Assembly: GCA_031426735.1 (NCBI GenBank) | Contig: JASJPK010000064.1 | Span: 28,039 to 92,038 of the forward strand | DNA: 64,000 bases | From: PFJX01 sp031426735 | Lineage (GTDB): Bacteria > Pseudomonadota > Gammaproteobacteria > Burkholderiales > Thiobacillaceae | Direction: 5' to 3' | Shown: piece by piece, positions 50,640 to 63,536 of the stretch | How positions within the stretch are numbered: position 1 is the stretch's first letter | Layout of the letters: the number at the start of each line of letters is the position of its first letter | Program-made: the position numbers and the translations under genes | The notes under the pieces: generated by a model | The model's database searches: none | Seen by the model: the letters and a program-made list of their open reading frames with translations, nothing else | What the model was told of the DNA's origin: nothing

Positions 50640-52766
50640 GTGAATCCAGTCAAGAAGTCATTCCAGTATGGACGTCATACAGTCACCCTGGAAACAGGCG
50701 AAATAGCTCGCCAGGCCACCGGGGCCGTCGTTGTCAACATGGACGACACCGTGGTTCTGGTTACCGTGGTGGCAAAAAACGAGGTCAAGCCCGGCCAGGA
50801 TTTCTTCCCGCTGACTGTCGACTACCAGGAAAAAGCGTATGCCGCCGGCCGTATTCCGGGTGGATTCCTGAAGCGCGAGTCGAACAACTCGACCAAGGAA
50901 ACGCTGATCTGCCGTCTGATCGACCGTCCGATTCGCCCGCTGTTTCCGGATGGCTTCTTCAATGAAGTGCAGGTTGTCGCCACGGTGGTTTCCGCCAATC
51001 CGGAAGTCGATTCCGACATCCCCGCGCTGATCGGCGCTTCTGCTGCCTTGGCCTTGTCCGGTCTGCCTTTCGATGGCCCGGTCGGTGCTGCGCGCGTCGG
51101 TTACATCGACGGCCAGTATGTGCTCAACCCGACCACCACCGAACTGAAGACCAGCAAGCTGAATCTGGTCGTGGCCGGCACAGAAAGTGCCGTGCTGATG
51201 GTCGAATCGGAAGCCGATCAGTTGCCGGAAGACGTGATGTTGGGCGCCGTGATGTTCGGCCACGAACAGATGCAGGCGGCGATCGACGCGATCAACGATC
51301 TGGCCGATGAAGCCGGCAAGGATGCCTGGGAATGGAGCGCGCCGGAAACCGACGCCGTTCTTCTCGAAAAAATGCGCGGCCTCTGCGCCGATGCCCTTTC
51401 CGCCGCCTACTCGATCAAGCAGAAGCAGGCGCGCGTGACTGAAATCGATGCCATCCGCAGCCGGGTTTTGGGCGAGCTGATTACTGCGGACATGGACACC
51501 ACGCAGGCCAACACGATCAAGGATATGTTCCACGCGCTCGAAGCCAAGGTCGTGCGTGGCCGTATCCTCGCCGGCGAGCCGCGTATCGATGGTCGCGACA
51601 CCCGCACCGTGCGTCCGATCACCATTCGTACCGGCGTATTGCCGCGCACGCACGGTTCCGCGTTGTTCACCCGCGGCGAAACGCAAGCGCTCGTGGTTGC
51701 CACCCTGGGTACCGGCCGCGACGAGCAGATCGTCGAAGCGCTCACCGGCAATTACAGCGACCATTTCCTGCTGAACTACAACATGCCCCCCTTCGCTACC
51801 GGCGAAACGGGTCGCATGGGTGCCCCCAAGCGTCGCGAGGTCGGCCATGGCCGCCTGGCTAAACGCGCTTTGGCGGCCTGTATGCCGAGCAAGGAAGAAT
51901 TTGGCTACACCGTGCGCGTCGTATCCGAAGTGACCGAATCCAATGGTTCGTCTTCGATGGCCTCCGTGTGCGGCGGCAGTCTGGCGATGATGGATGCCGG
52001 CGTGCCGATGAAGGATCACGTTGCCGGTATCGCCATGGGCCTGATCAAGGACGGCAACCGTTTCGCCGTGTTGACCGACATCCTGGGCGACGAAGATCAC
52101 CTCGGCGATATGGACTTCAAAGTTGCCGGTACCAAGAACGGTGTCAATGCCTTGCAGATGGATATCAAGATTCAGGGTATCACCAAGGAAATCATGCAAG
52201 TGGCTTTGACGCAGGCGCGTGAAGCTCGCATGCATATCCTGGGCATCATGGAACAGGCTGAAGCCGGGCCGCACGAGATGAGCGCTTTTGCGCCGCGCAT
52301 CATCAGCATGAAGATCAATCCCGAGAAGATTCGCGATGTGATCGGCAAGGGCGGTGCGGTTATTCGCGCCCTGACCGAGGAAACCGGCACCCAGATCGAT
52401 ATCGACGAAAGCGGCAATATCAAGATCGCTTGCACCACCACTGAATCCGGTGAGCTGGCTCGCAAACGCATCGAAGACATCACCGCCGAAGTCGAAGTCG
52501 GCCGCGTCTATGACGGTACCGTGCTCAAGATTCTCGATTTCGGTGCCATCGTCAACGTGCTGCCGGGCAAGGATGGCTTGCTGCATATCTCTCAAATCGC
52601 CCACCAGCGCGTCAATGCGGTGACCGACCACCTCAAGGAAGGTCAGGCCGTGCAGGTCAAAGTGCTGGAGACCGACGAGAAGGGTCGCATGCGTCTGTCC
52701 ATGAAAGCGCTGATCGAAGTGCCGGTTCCGCCGGCCGCCGAAGTGCCGACGGCTCCCGCCGAGTAA
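50640..52766 (+). CDS. pnp: Polyribonucleotide nucleotidyltransferase
   Basis: 708 residues with a GTG start (MNPVKKSFQYGRHTVTLETGE), AGGAAGAG upstream. 3'-5' phosphorolytic exoribonuclease. Two RNase PH domains (DFFPLTVDYQEKAYAAGRIPGGFLKRE; IRTGVLPRTHGSALFTRGETQALV), KH (PEKIRDVIGKGGAVIRALTEETG) and S1 (VGRVYDGTVLKILDFGAIVNVLPGKDGLLHISQI) domains are complete. It follows rpsO as in most proteobacteria and ends at a strong terminator. Confidence 0.97.
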   Translation: MNPVKKSFQYGRHTVTLETGEIARQATGAVVVNMDDTVVLVTVVAKNEVKPGQDFFPLTVDYQEKAYAAGRIPGGFLKRESNNSTKETLICRLIDRPIRPLFPDGFFNEVQVVATVVSANPEVDSDIPALIGASAALALSGLPFDGPVGAARVGYIDGQYVLNPTTTELKTSKLNLVVAGTESAVLMVESEADQLPEDVMLGAVMFGHEQMQAAIDAINDLADEAGKDAWEWSAPETDAVLLEKMRGLCADALSAAYSIKQKQARVTEIDAIRSRVLGELITADMDTTQANTIKDMFHALEAKVVRGRILAGEPRIDGRDTRTVRPITIRTGVLPRTHGSALFTRGETQALVVATLGTGRDEQIVEALTGNYSDHFLLNYNMPPFATGETGRMGAPKRREVGHGRLAKRALAACMPSKEEFGYTVRVVSEVTESNGSSSMASVCGGSLAMMDAGVPMKDHVAGIAMGLIKDGNRFAVLTDILGDEDHLGDMDFKVAGTKNGVNALQMDIKIQGITKEIMQVALTQAREARMHILGIMEQAEAGPHEMSAFAPRIISMKINPEKIRDVIGKGGAVIRALTEETGTQIDIDESGNIKIACTTTESGELARKRIEDITAEVEVGRVYDGTVLKILDFGAIVNVLPGKDGLLHISQIAHQRVNAVTDHLKEGQAVQVKVLETDEKGRMRLSMKALIEVPVPPAAEVPTAPAE

Positions 52767-52782
52767 GCTTCAGATCGGAATG

Positions 52783-52808
52783 AAAAAGCGGCCCGCGGGC
52801 CGCTTTTT
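52783..52808 (+). terminator. Intrinsic terminator after pnp
   Basis: AAAAAGCGGCCCG-CGGGCCGCTTTTT, a near-perfect palindrome with T's on both sides, between pnp and the convergent gene at 52827. It can work in both directions. Confidence 0.92.
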
Positions 52809-52826
52809 CATTGTGCGAATAGCCGA

Positions 52827-53282
52827 TCAATTCGCACCAATCAGAGAACGGAAGCCTTGCCACCAGCGCTTACGATTCTGAGGAACAGAATGACTGGGGG
52901 TCAGGTCGCAGGGCGACATCAGCGACATGATCCAGCCGGGCAGAATGCGGTTCTTGCTTGAGCCGCACGAGGTGCCGAGATGATTGGGGTCGTAGATCTT
53001 GATCAGGCGCGGATTGTCCAGATTGTCGGCATAGACAATGCCGCAATAATCTTCGTGATGCTCCTTGTGCAACAGCGCATCGATCTCTCGCATAAAGGCC
53101 GCAACATGTGCGCCGTCGGCAGGGGAAAGTGGGCGTTCTTCGCCAACGGCGTAGAGATACCAGCCAGCATCCGGATCGATTTTCGACCAGAAGGTGCTGA
53201 GCTGATTCCAGGACAGCAGGCTGTAAAGCATGCCGTTGAAAACGGTTTCGAACTCATCGATTTCTTGAGTGGCGGTGTTCAT
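52827..53282 (-). CDS. Conserved hypothetical protein
   Basis: 151 residues, no signal peptide or membrane helix. Aromatic-rich (LYSLLSWNQLSTFWSKIDPDAGWYLYAVGEER), with an acidic histidine patch (EIDALLHKEHHEDYCGIVYAD), and an end with KNRILPGWIMSLMSPCDL and RKRWWQGFRSLIGAN. It looks like a conserved small protein of betaproteobacteria; the function is not known to me. It is divergent from the cbbY-like gene (80 bases). Confidence 0.55.
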   Translation of the reverse strand: MNTATQEIDEFETVFNGMLYSLLSWNQLSTFWSKIDPDAGWYLYAVGEERPLSPADGAHVAAFMREIDALLHKEHHEDYCGIVYADNLDNPRLIKIYDPNHLGTSCGSSKNRILPGWIMSLMSPCDLTPSHSVPQNRKRWWQGFRSLIGAN

Positions 53283-53362
53283 TAGCGATCCTGCATGCAG
53301 GGTAAAATGGACATTCTACCTGCCGCTAAGCAATTGAATAAACGCTTCATTTAAGGACGCTC

Positions 53363-54118
53363 ATGATCAAAGCACTGCTGTTCGATGTGGATGGAACCTT
53401 GGCCGATACCGAACGGGACGGCCATCGCCCGGCTTTCAATGCAGCTTTCGAGGAGTTCGGGCTGGATTGGAGATGGGATGTCGAGCTTTACGGCAAGCTG
53501 CTTGCAGTCACAGGTGGCAAGGAGCGGATGAAGTACTACGTCGACAACTTCCGCCCGGATTACGTCAAGCCAGCCGATTTCGATGTGATGGTCGCAACGT
53601 TGCATAAGGCGAAAACGGCGCATTACACCCGCATGCTGGCGCAGGGCGGCATTCCGTTGCGTCCCGGCGTGAAACGCTTGCTGCAGGAGGCACGGGGTCA
53701 AGGTCTGTTGCTGGGTATTGCCACAACAACCACGCCGGAAAATGTCACCGAACTACTGCGCCATAGTCTGGCGCCGGATGGCCCGGCATGGTTCCAGGTG
53801 ATTGCCGCCGGAGATGTCGTTCCGGCCAAGAAGCCTGCGCCGGATATCTACGTTTGGGCCATGCAGCAGCTTGGATTGAAGCCGGAAGAGTGCCTTGCCT
53901 TCGAGGATTCGGAGAACGGCATTCGCGCTTCGCTGGGGGCGAATCTGCGCACCGTGGTCACGATCAACGACTACACACGCGAGCACGACTTCAGCGGCGC
54001 TTTGGTGGTCCTGTCCGATCTGGGTGAACCCGACGCACCATGCGAACGTCTGGATACTGCCGGGCTGGGCGAGAGGGGAGTGGTGGATCTGGCCCTTATA
54101 AAGCGCTGGCTGGCTTGA
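53363..54118 (+). CDS. CbbY-like HAD phosphatase
   Basis: 251 residues. HAD superfamily, beta-phosphoglucomutase branch. LLFDVDGTLADTERDGHRPAFNAAFEEFG has the two catalytic aspartates; ATTTTPENVTELLRH holds motif II; VVPAKKPAPDIYVWAM the lysine; LAFEDSENGIRASLGA the acidic motif. CbbY removes phosphate from xylulose 1,5-bisphosphate, an inhibitor of RubisCO. No cbb genes are nearby, so its substrate here is unproven. AAGGA lies before the ATG. Confidence 0.8.
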   Translation: MIKALLFDVDGTLADTERDGHRPAFNAAFEEFGLDWRWDVELYGKLLAVTGGKERMKYYVDNFRPDYVKPADFDVMVATLHKAKTAHYTRMLAQGGIPLRPGVKRLLQEARGQGLLLGIATTTTPENVTELLRHSLAPDGPAWFQVIAAGDVVPAKKPAPDIYVWAMQQLGLKPEECLAFEDSENGIRASLGANLRTVVTINDYTREHDFSGALVVLSDLGEPDAPCERLDTAGLGERGVVDLALIKRWLA

Positions 54119-54154
54119 GTTGTGGTTTCATCGCTGGGTGCTGAGGCCATCGCC

Positions 54155-55003
54155 TCAGTGCTTCAGCGCCGCTTCCAAGGTGTTTTGCAGCAGGGTTGCT
54201 ACCGTCATCGGCCCAACGCCGCCCGGTACCGGCGTGATCCAGCCAGCTCTTTCCTGTGCAGACTTGAATGCCACATCGCCAGTCAGGCGTCCATCATCCA
54301 AACGGTTGATGCCGATATCGATAACGATGGCACCGGGTTTGATCCATTCGCCCTGCACCATTTCCGGCCGGCCCACCGCAGCCACCACGATATCTGCCTG
54401 GGCAACATGGCCAGGCAAGTCGACCGTCGCCGAGTGACAAATGGTTACCGTACAGCCGGCCATGAGTAATTCCAGCGCCATCGGTCGCCCGACATGGTTG
54501 GATGCGCCGACCACCACCGCATGCTTGCCGGTCAATGGCTCGCCGGTACTCGCCAGCAAGTGCATGACGCCGTAGGGGGTGCAGGAGCGCAATAGAGGGT
54601 TGCGCACTGCGAGTCGACCCACGTTGTACGGATGGAATCCATCGACATCCTTGCCCGGCAGAATGCGCTCGATCACCGCTTCGGCGTCGATATGGCCAGG
54701 CAGCGGCGCCTGTACCAATATCCCGTCGACAGCCGGGTCCCGATTCAATTGGTCGATCAAAGTCAGCAGGTCGGATTGTGAAGTCGAAGCGGGAAGGTCA
54801 TGCGAAATCGAAATAACGCCCGATTTTTCGCAGGCCAGGCGCTTGTTGCGCACGTAGATACTGGAAGCTGGATCGCTGCCCAGCAGGATGACCGCCAGCC
54901 CGGGCGCGCGCAGTCCGGCGGCAATCCGTTCGTCAACTTGGCGTTTGATGTCTTTGAGCAAACTGTCGGCGATGGCTTTGCCATCAATCAAGTGTGCGGT
55001 CAT
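54155..55003 (-). CDS. folD: Methylenetetrahydrofolate dehydrogenase / cyclohydrolase
   Basis: 282 residues. Interconverts methylene- and formyl-THF for C1 metabolism. Signatures: SIYVRNKRLACEKSGV (lysine and tyrosine of the active site), DGILVQAPLPGHIDAEAVIERILPGKDVDGFHPYNVGRL, and GASNHVGRPMALELLMAGCTVTICHS for NADP. The usual VQLPLP is VQAPLP here, a mild change. Stand-alone gene, convergent with the cbbY-like gene. Confidence 0.95.
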   Translation of the reverse strand: MTAHLIDGKAIADSLLKDIKRQVDERIAAGLRAPGLAVILLGSDPASSIYVRNKRLACEKSGVISISHDLPASTSQSDLLTLIDQLNRDPAVDGILVQAPLPGHIDAEAVIERILPGKDVDGFHPYNVGRLAVRNPLLRSCTPYGVMHLLASTGEPLTGKHAVVVGASNHVGRPMALELLMAGCTVTICHSATVDLPGHVAQADIVVAAVGRPEMVQGEWIKPGAIVIDIGINRLDDGRLTGDVAFKSAQERAGWITPVPGGVGPMTVATLLQNTLEAALKH

Positions 55004-55060
55004 GGTGAGGTGCGATCAGAAATAAAGCCGGTAATTCTAGCGAATGGACATGCCGCAGCG

Positions 55061-55089
55061 TTGCTTTTTCCCCCTTGCACGGTTATATT
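55061..55089 (+). promoter_or_regulatory. Promoter for the tRNA cluster
   Basis: TTGCTT (55061-55066), 17-base spacer, TATATT (55084-55089), 10 bases before the tRNA-Pro gene. A good sigma-70 type match to -35 and -10. Confidence 0.6.
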
Positions 55090-55099
55090 TCTGCGCCTT

Positions 55100-55176
<77 letters not shown>

Positions 55177-55215
55177 GATAGTTCCCGGCTATAAATTCCG
55201 AACGCCCGCGGGAAA

Positions 55216-55292
55216 CTGCCCGTAGCTCAATTGGATAGAGCACCAGCCTTCTAAGCTGGGGGTTACAGGTTCGATCCCTGTCGGGCAGGCCA
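55216..55292 (+). tRNA. tRNA-Arg (UCU)
   Basis: 77 bases with encoded CCA. Acceptor CTGCCCG/CGGGCAG, anticodon loop CTTCTAA (anticodon TCT), T-arm loop TTCGATC. Second in the cluster. Confidence 0.93.
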
Positions 55293-55299
55293 GTTTAAT

Positions 55300-55376
55300 G
55301 GCGGTGGTAGCTCAGTTGGTAGAGCACCGGATTGTGATTCCGGTGGTCGTGGGTTCGATCCCCATCCATCGCCCCA
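55300..55376 (+). tRNA. tRNA-His (GUG)
   Basis: 77 bases including the extra G at position -1 (55300) that marks histidine tRNA, anticodon loop ATTGTGATT-type (anticodon GTG), and encoded CCA. Third in the cluster; the Pro/Arg/His set resembles the argX-hisR-leuT-proM tRNA group of enterics. Confidence 0.94.
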
Positions 55377-55395
55377 ACTATCCTTGAGCATGGCT

Positions 55396-55423
55396 TTGAC
55401 AAGCTGCGCTCTGGCGTTATCCT
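55396..55423 (+). promoter_or_regulatory. Possible promoter for HDOD gene
   Basis: TTGACA (55396-55401), 16-base spacer, TATCCT (55418-55423), 85 bases before the HDOD start. A good -35 and a fair -10. Confidence 0.45.
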
Positions 55424-55507
55424 CAAAGCACCAAGACACGGCGTTCGATCTCTCCGCACAGGGCAGATTCATGTTGTGTCTCATCCGAATATCTTTGAGC
55501 GACGACG

Positions 55508-56377
55508 ATGTCACCCCAGCAGCTAGCCCAGGAAGTCGAGAATCTTTTCAGCTTGCCCGATGTGGCAATCAGACTGAACAACCTGATCGATCAGCCTGAT
55601 TCCACGATCCAGGAACTGGTCGAGGTTGTGCAGCTCGATGCCGGGATTGCCGCCACGGTCTTGCGATTGGCCAATAGTGCTTGGTATGGCTTGCCATCCA
55701 AGGTCGACACCATCTCGCGCGCCCTTACCCTGATCGGCCAGAAGGCCTTGCGCGATCTGGTGCTGTCCACTTCGGTCATCACGACGTTCAAGGGGATTTC
55801 TTCCGAGTTCGTGGATATGCGCGATTTCTGGGACAACAGCGTCACCTGCGGCGTGGTGACGCGCAATCTCGCTCAGAAATGTGGCATGCGCGATGCAGAA
55901 CGCATGTTCCTGGCCGGCTTGTTGCACAAGGTCGGCCGTTTGGCTTTTTATGCCAGCCGACCCGTGCAATACCGGCAGGTGCTGCAGGATCAAGCCAATG
56001 GCGAAGCGGCGATCGTTGCGGCCGAGGAACGCGTGTTCGGCTTCAACTATGCGCAGCTCGGTGCGGCGCTGTTGCAGGCCTGGCGTGTGCCGGCGGCGCT
56101 GGATGAGGTGGTGGCGTATCAGCTGGATCCGCTGCAGGCGCCGAATCTGCCGAAAGAGGCCGCCATCGTGCATGTGGCTGGCGATATCGCGTATCACATG
56201 GCGCCCGATATCAAGGCGCGCTTTCAACTGGGCGAGTACAACCTGACTTTCCGCGAAAGTGCCTGGGAATCGCTCGATCTGGAACGGAGCGTGCTGGCCG
56301 AGATCATGCAGAACTCGCTGATACAGTCATTCGAATTGCTCGAAATCATCAATCCGCGCACGCCGATGTTCATGTGA
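55508..56377 (+). CDS. HDOD-domain signalling protein
   Basis: 289 residues. HDOD core: LPDVAIRLNNLIDQPDSTIQELVEVVQLDAGIAATVLRLANSAWYGLPSKVDTISRALTLIGQKAL, VDMRDFWDNSVTCGVVTRNLAQ, AERMFLAGLLHKVGRLAFYASRP and VFGFNYAQLGAALLQAW. The HD residues are altered (LHKVG), so it is a scaffold type without expected phosphodiesterase activity. No output domain. Adjacent to the convergent LysR gene (7 bases apart). Its target is unknown. Confidence 0.82.
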   Translation: MSPQQLAQEVENLFSLPDVAIRLNNLIDQPDSTIQELVEVVQLDAGIAATVLRLANSAWYGLPSKVDTISRALTLIGQKALRDLVLSTSVITTFKGISSEFVDMRDFWDNSVTCGVVTRNLAQKCGMRDAERMFLAGLLHKVGRLAFYASRPVQYRQVLQDQANGEAAIVAAEERVFGFNYAQLGAALLQAWRVPAALDEVVAYQLDPLQAPNLPKEAAIVHVAGDIAYHMAPDIKARFQLGEYNLTFRESAWESLDLERSVLAEIMQNSLIQSFELLEIINPRTPMFM

Positions 56378-56384
56378 ACGCGGC

Positions 56385-57311
56385 TCAGCCAGCGTGCACG
56401 CTCTCCATGATTTCGACGAATCGTCGCGCTTGCGGCGACATGAAGCGGCCTCGGCGCAGCACCAGGCCGTAGCTGCGTTGCGGGAAATACTTGGTCAACG
56501 GGATGCTGACCAGCTTCTCGCTGCCGGTCATGCAGATGTCGGTGACGATGGAAATGCCCATGCCCAGCTCGACATATTTCTTGATCACTTCCCAGCCGCC
56601 AGCTTCCAGCGTCACGGTGAAGGTCAGGTTGTTCTGCTGGAATACATATTTGACGATGCGCCAGGTCGACAGGTGCGACGGCGGCAGGATCAGGCCGTAG
56701 TTGCTGACGTCCGCCAGCGTGACTTCCTCGCCTGAGGCGGCCTTCTCGGCCAGCGGGTGCCCCAGCGGCGTGATCAGCATCGGGTCGTAGTTGACCACCG
56801 GCTTGTATTCGATGTCCTCCGGCACTTCCAGCATCGAGCCGACCGCGAAGTCGATCTCGTCCGAACGCAGCATCTTCAAACCGTCGCGGCCGGTGACGTT
56901 GAGTATTTTCAGTTGCACCTTGGGATAGGACGAGACGAAACGGCGCACCGGCTCCGGCATGATGTAGAGGATGGTCGATTCGCCGGCGCCGATTTTGAGT
57001 TCGCCGGATTCCATCTTGCCAAAATGCGCCGAGAAGGTTTCCTGCAGCTTGTCGATGCCATCGACCAGCGGTTCCGCCAACTGGAACAGCACTTCACCTT
57101 CCGGCGTCAGTTTCAGATGCGGGCCGCGCCGCTCGAACAGCACAACTTCCATCTCACGTTCCAGCGCCTGAATTTGCAGTGAAACCGAGGGCTGCGACAG
57201 GAACAGTTTTTCCGCCGCCTTGGAGATGCTGCCGCAGCGCACGACCTGATAGAAAGCACGCAGTTGCTTCAGGCGATTGTTCTTGTAATAGAGCTGGGAA
57301 TCGGTGGGCAT
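56385..57311 (-). CDS. LysR-family regulator divergent from rnfB
   Basis: 308 residues from the ATG at 57311 (MPTDSQLYYKNNRLKQLRAFYQVV). Helix-turn-helix CGSISKAAEKLFLSQPSVSLQIQALEREMEVVLFERR, then a substrate-binding domain (ESTILYIMPEPVRRF; EVIKKYVELGMGISIVTDIC). It is of the CysB/CbbR-like group. Its position, divergent from the rnfB-PFOR-rnfC genes over 170 bases with inverted repeats, makes it the likely regulator. The inducer is unknown. Confidence 0.85.
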   Translation of the reverse strand: MPTDSQLYYKNNRLKQLRAFYQVVRCGSISKAAEKLFLSQPSVSLQIQALEREMEVVLFERRGPHLKLTPEGEVLFQLAEPLVDGIDKLQETFSAHFGKMESGELKIGAGESTILYIMPEPVRRFVSSYPKVQLKILNVTGRDGLKMLRSDEIDFAVGSMLEVPEDIEYKPVVNYDPMLITPLGHPLAEKAASGEEVTLADVSNYGLILPPSHLSTWRIVKYVFQQNNLTFTVTLEAGGWEVIKKYVELGMGISIVTDICMTGSEKLVSIPLTKYFPQRSYGLVLRRGRFMSPQARRFVEIMESVHAG

Positions 57312-57361
57312 GATGAGTAATTTGAAGGGTCTGTTGCATTGCATCATTAAAAAGCCCAATG

Positions 57362-57445
57362 TTCAAGATTGAAATTATTGGCCTTCATCGCGGTGTCATA
57401 TCAATACACTGTGCACTGCAGCATTTAAGGACTTAATGGTCCTTA
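57362..57445. promoter_or_regulatory. Candidate LysR operators in the divergent region
   Basis: Two inverted repeats: TTCAA-GA-TTGAA (57362-57373), which matches the T-N11-A type of LysR box, and TAAGGAC-N6-GTCCTTA (57426-57445). Both lie between LysR and rnfB, at suitable distances for binding by the adjacent regulator. Confidence 0.5.
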
Positions 57446-57481
57446 GGTTCCCGACTGAATTTGTCAAGTAAAGGCGTGCAG

Positions 57482-58366
57482 ATGGAGATGCTTACAGGCG
57501 TGGCGATGGCAGGGGCCTTTATGGCGGTCCTGGGCAGCGCCTTGGCCTGGATGCTGGCGTTCGCCAATAAGCGTTTGTATGTCTATGAAGACCCGCGCAT
57601 CGGCGAGGTCGAGGAAATGCTGCCCAAGTCCAATTGCGGCGCCTGTGGCACGGCCGGTTGCCGCAACTTTGCCGAACAGGTGGTGGCGGGCGAGATCATC
57701 CCGGCCAAATGCACGGTCAATACGTCAGAAATGAATGCTTATATCGCCAGCTTCCTCGGCGTGGCGATGGGCGAAGTGGAAAAACAGGTGGCGCGCCTGG
57801 CCTGCGCCGGCGGCAGCCATGTCGCCTGGCAGCGCGCCAGTTATCAGGGCTTGGGCACTTGCCGCGCAGCGGCGACGGTGTCCGGTGGCGGCAAGGCTTG
57901 TGCCTGGGGCTGCCTGGGCTTGGGCGATTGCGAGGTCGAATGCGACTTCGACGCCATCAGCATGAACCAATACGGTCTGCCGGAAGTGGACGTCGATCTA
58001 TGTACCGCCTGTGGCGATTGCGTCGATGTCTGCCCGAAGGACCTGTTTTCTTTGCAGCCCGTGAGCCACAAGCTCTGGGTGGCTTGCAAGAGCCGGACGG
58101 ACGGCGACACCGCCGAAGCGCAATGCCACGTGGCGTGTACCGCCTGCGGCAAATGCGTGATGGACGCCGCGCCCGGATTGATCCGCCTGGACAACAACCT
58201 GGCGGTGATCGACTACACCAGGAACAACCTGGCGTCGCCCGTGGCAATCGAGCGCTGTCCCACCGGGGCCATCGTCTGGCTGGATGACAGTCGGACGATG
58301 AAAGGGCGCGAGGCCAAGAAGATCATCCGCAAAGAGTCGCTCCCGGTGAGCGCGAACGTTGTCTGA
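57482..58366 (+). CDS. rnfB: RnfB-like iron-sulfur subunit, long form
   Basis: 294 residues from the ATG at 57482; ATG 57488 and TTG 57461 are alternatives. An N-terminal membrane helix (LTGVAMAGAFMAVLGSALAWMLAFA), then the RnfB cluster site CGACGTAGC...C (SNCGACGTAGCRNFAEQVV), an extra segment CAWGCLGLGDCEVECDFDAI typical of long RnfB of anaerobes, and ferredoxin motifs CTACGDCVDVCPKDLF and CTACGKCVMDAAPG. The last lacks its fourth cysteine, and the final RCPTGAI has lost the CxxCxxC before it. Rnf moves electrons between ferredoxin and NAD(H), coupled to ion flow. Precedes PFOR by 13 bases. Confidence 0.85.
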   Translation: MEMLTGVAMAGAFMAVLGSALAWMLAFANKRLYVYEDPRIGEVEEMLPKSNCGACGTAGCRNFAEQVVAGEIIPAKCTVNTSEMNAYIASFLGVAMGEVEKQVARLACAGGSHVAWQRASYQGLGTCRAAATVSGGGKACAWGCLGLGDCEVECDFDAISMNQYGLPEVDVDLCTACGDCVDVCPKDLFSLQPVSHKLWVACKSRTDGDTAEAQCHVACTACGKCVMDAAPGLIRLDNNLAVIDYTRNNLASPVAIERCPTGAIVWLDDSRTMKGREAKKIIRKESLPVSANVV

Positions 58367-58379
58367 GAGGCATACCACC

Positions 58380-63359
<4,980 letters not shown>

Positions 63360-63394
63360 TGCAATGACCATGTCAACGCTCGGACATCGTGGCC

Positions 63395-63516
63395 CCCTCT
63401 CCCGCAAGCGGGAGAGGGTTGGGGAGAGGGAAAGCCGTAGCTTGGATCTGGGCGCGGAGTCGTCGCGCGTCCCTCCCTCTCCCCCGGCCCCCCTCCCGCT
63501 TGCGGGAGAGGGGGGA
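63395..63516. repeat. Palindromic repeats between PFOR gene and rnfC
   Basis: CCCTCTCCCGC-AA-GCGGGAGAGGG (63395-63418) is a perfect 24-base palindrome. A second, similar C/G-rich palindrome (around 63486-63516, CTCCCGC-TT-GCGGGAG) lies in opposite orientation, so the two also pair with each other. This is a REP-like module in the 177-base gap; there is no T-run. Confidence 0.75.
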
Positions 63517-63536
63517 AGGGCGGCAGTGCGCAGAGC

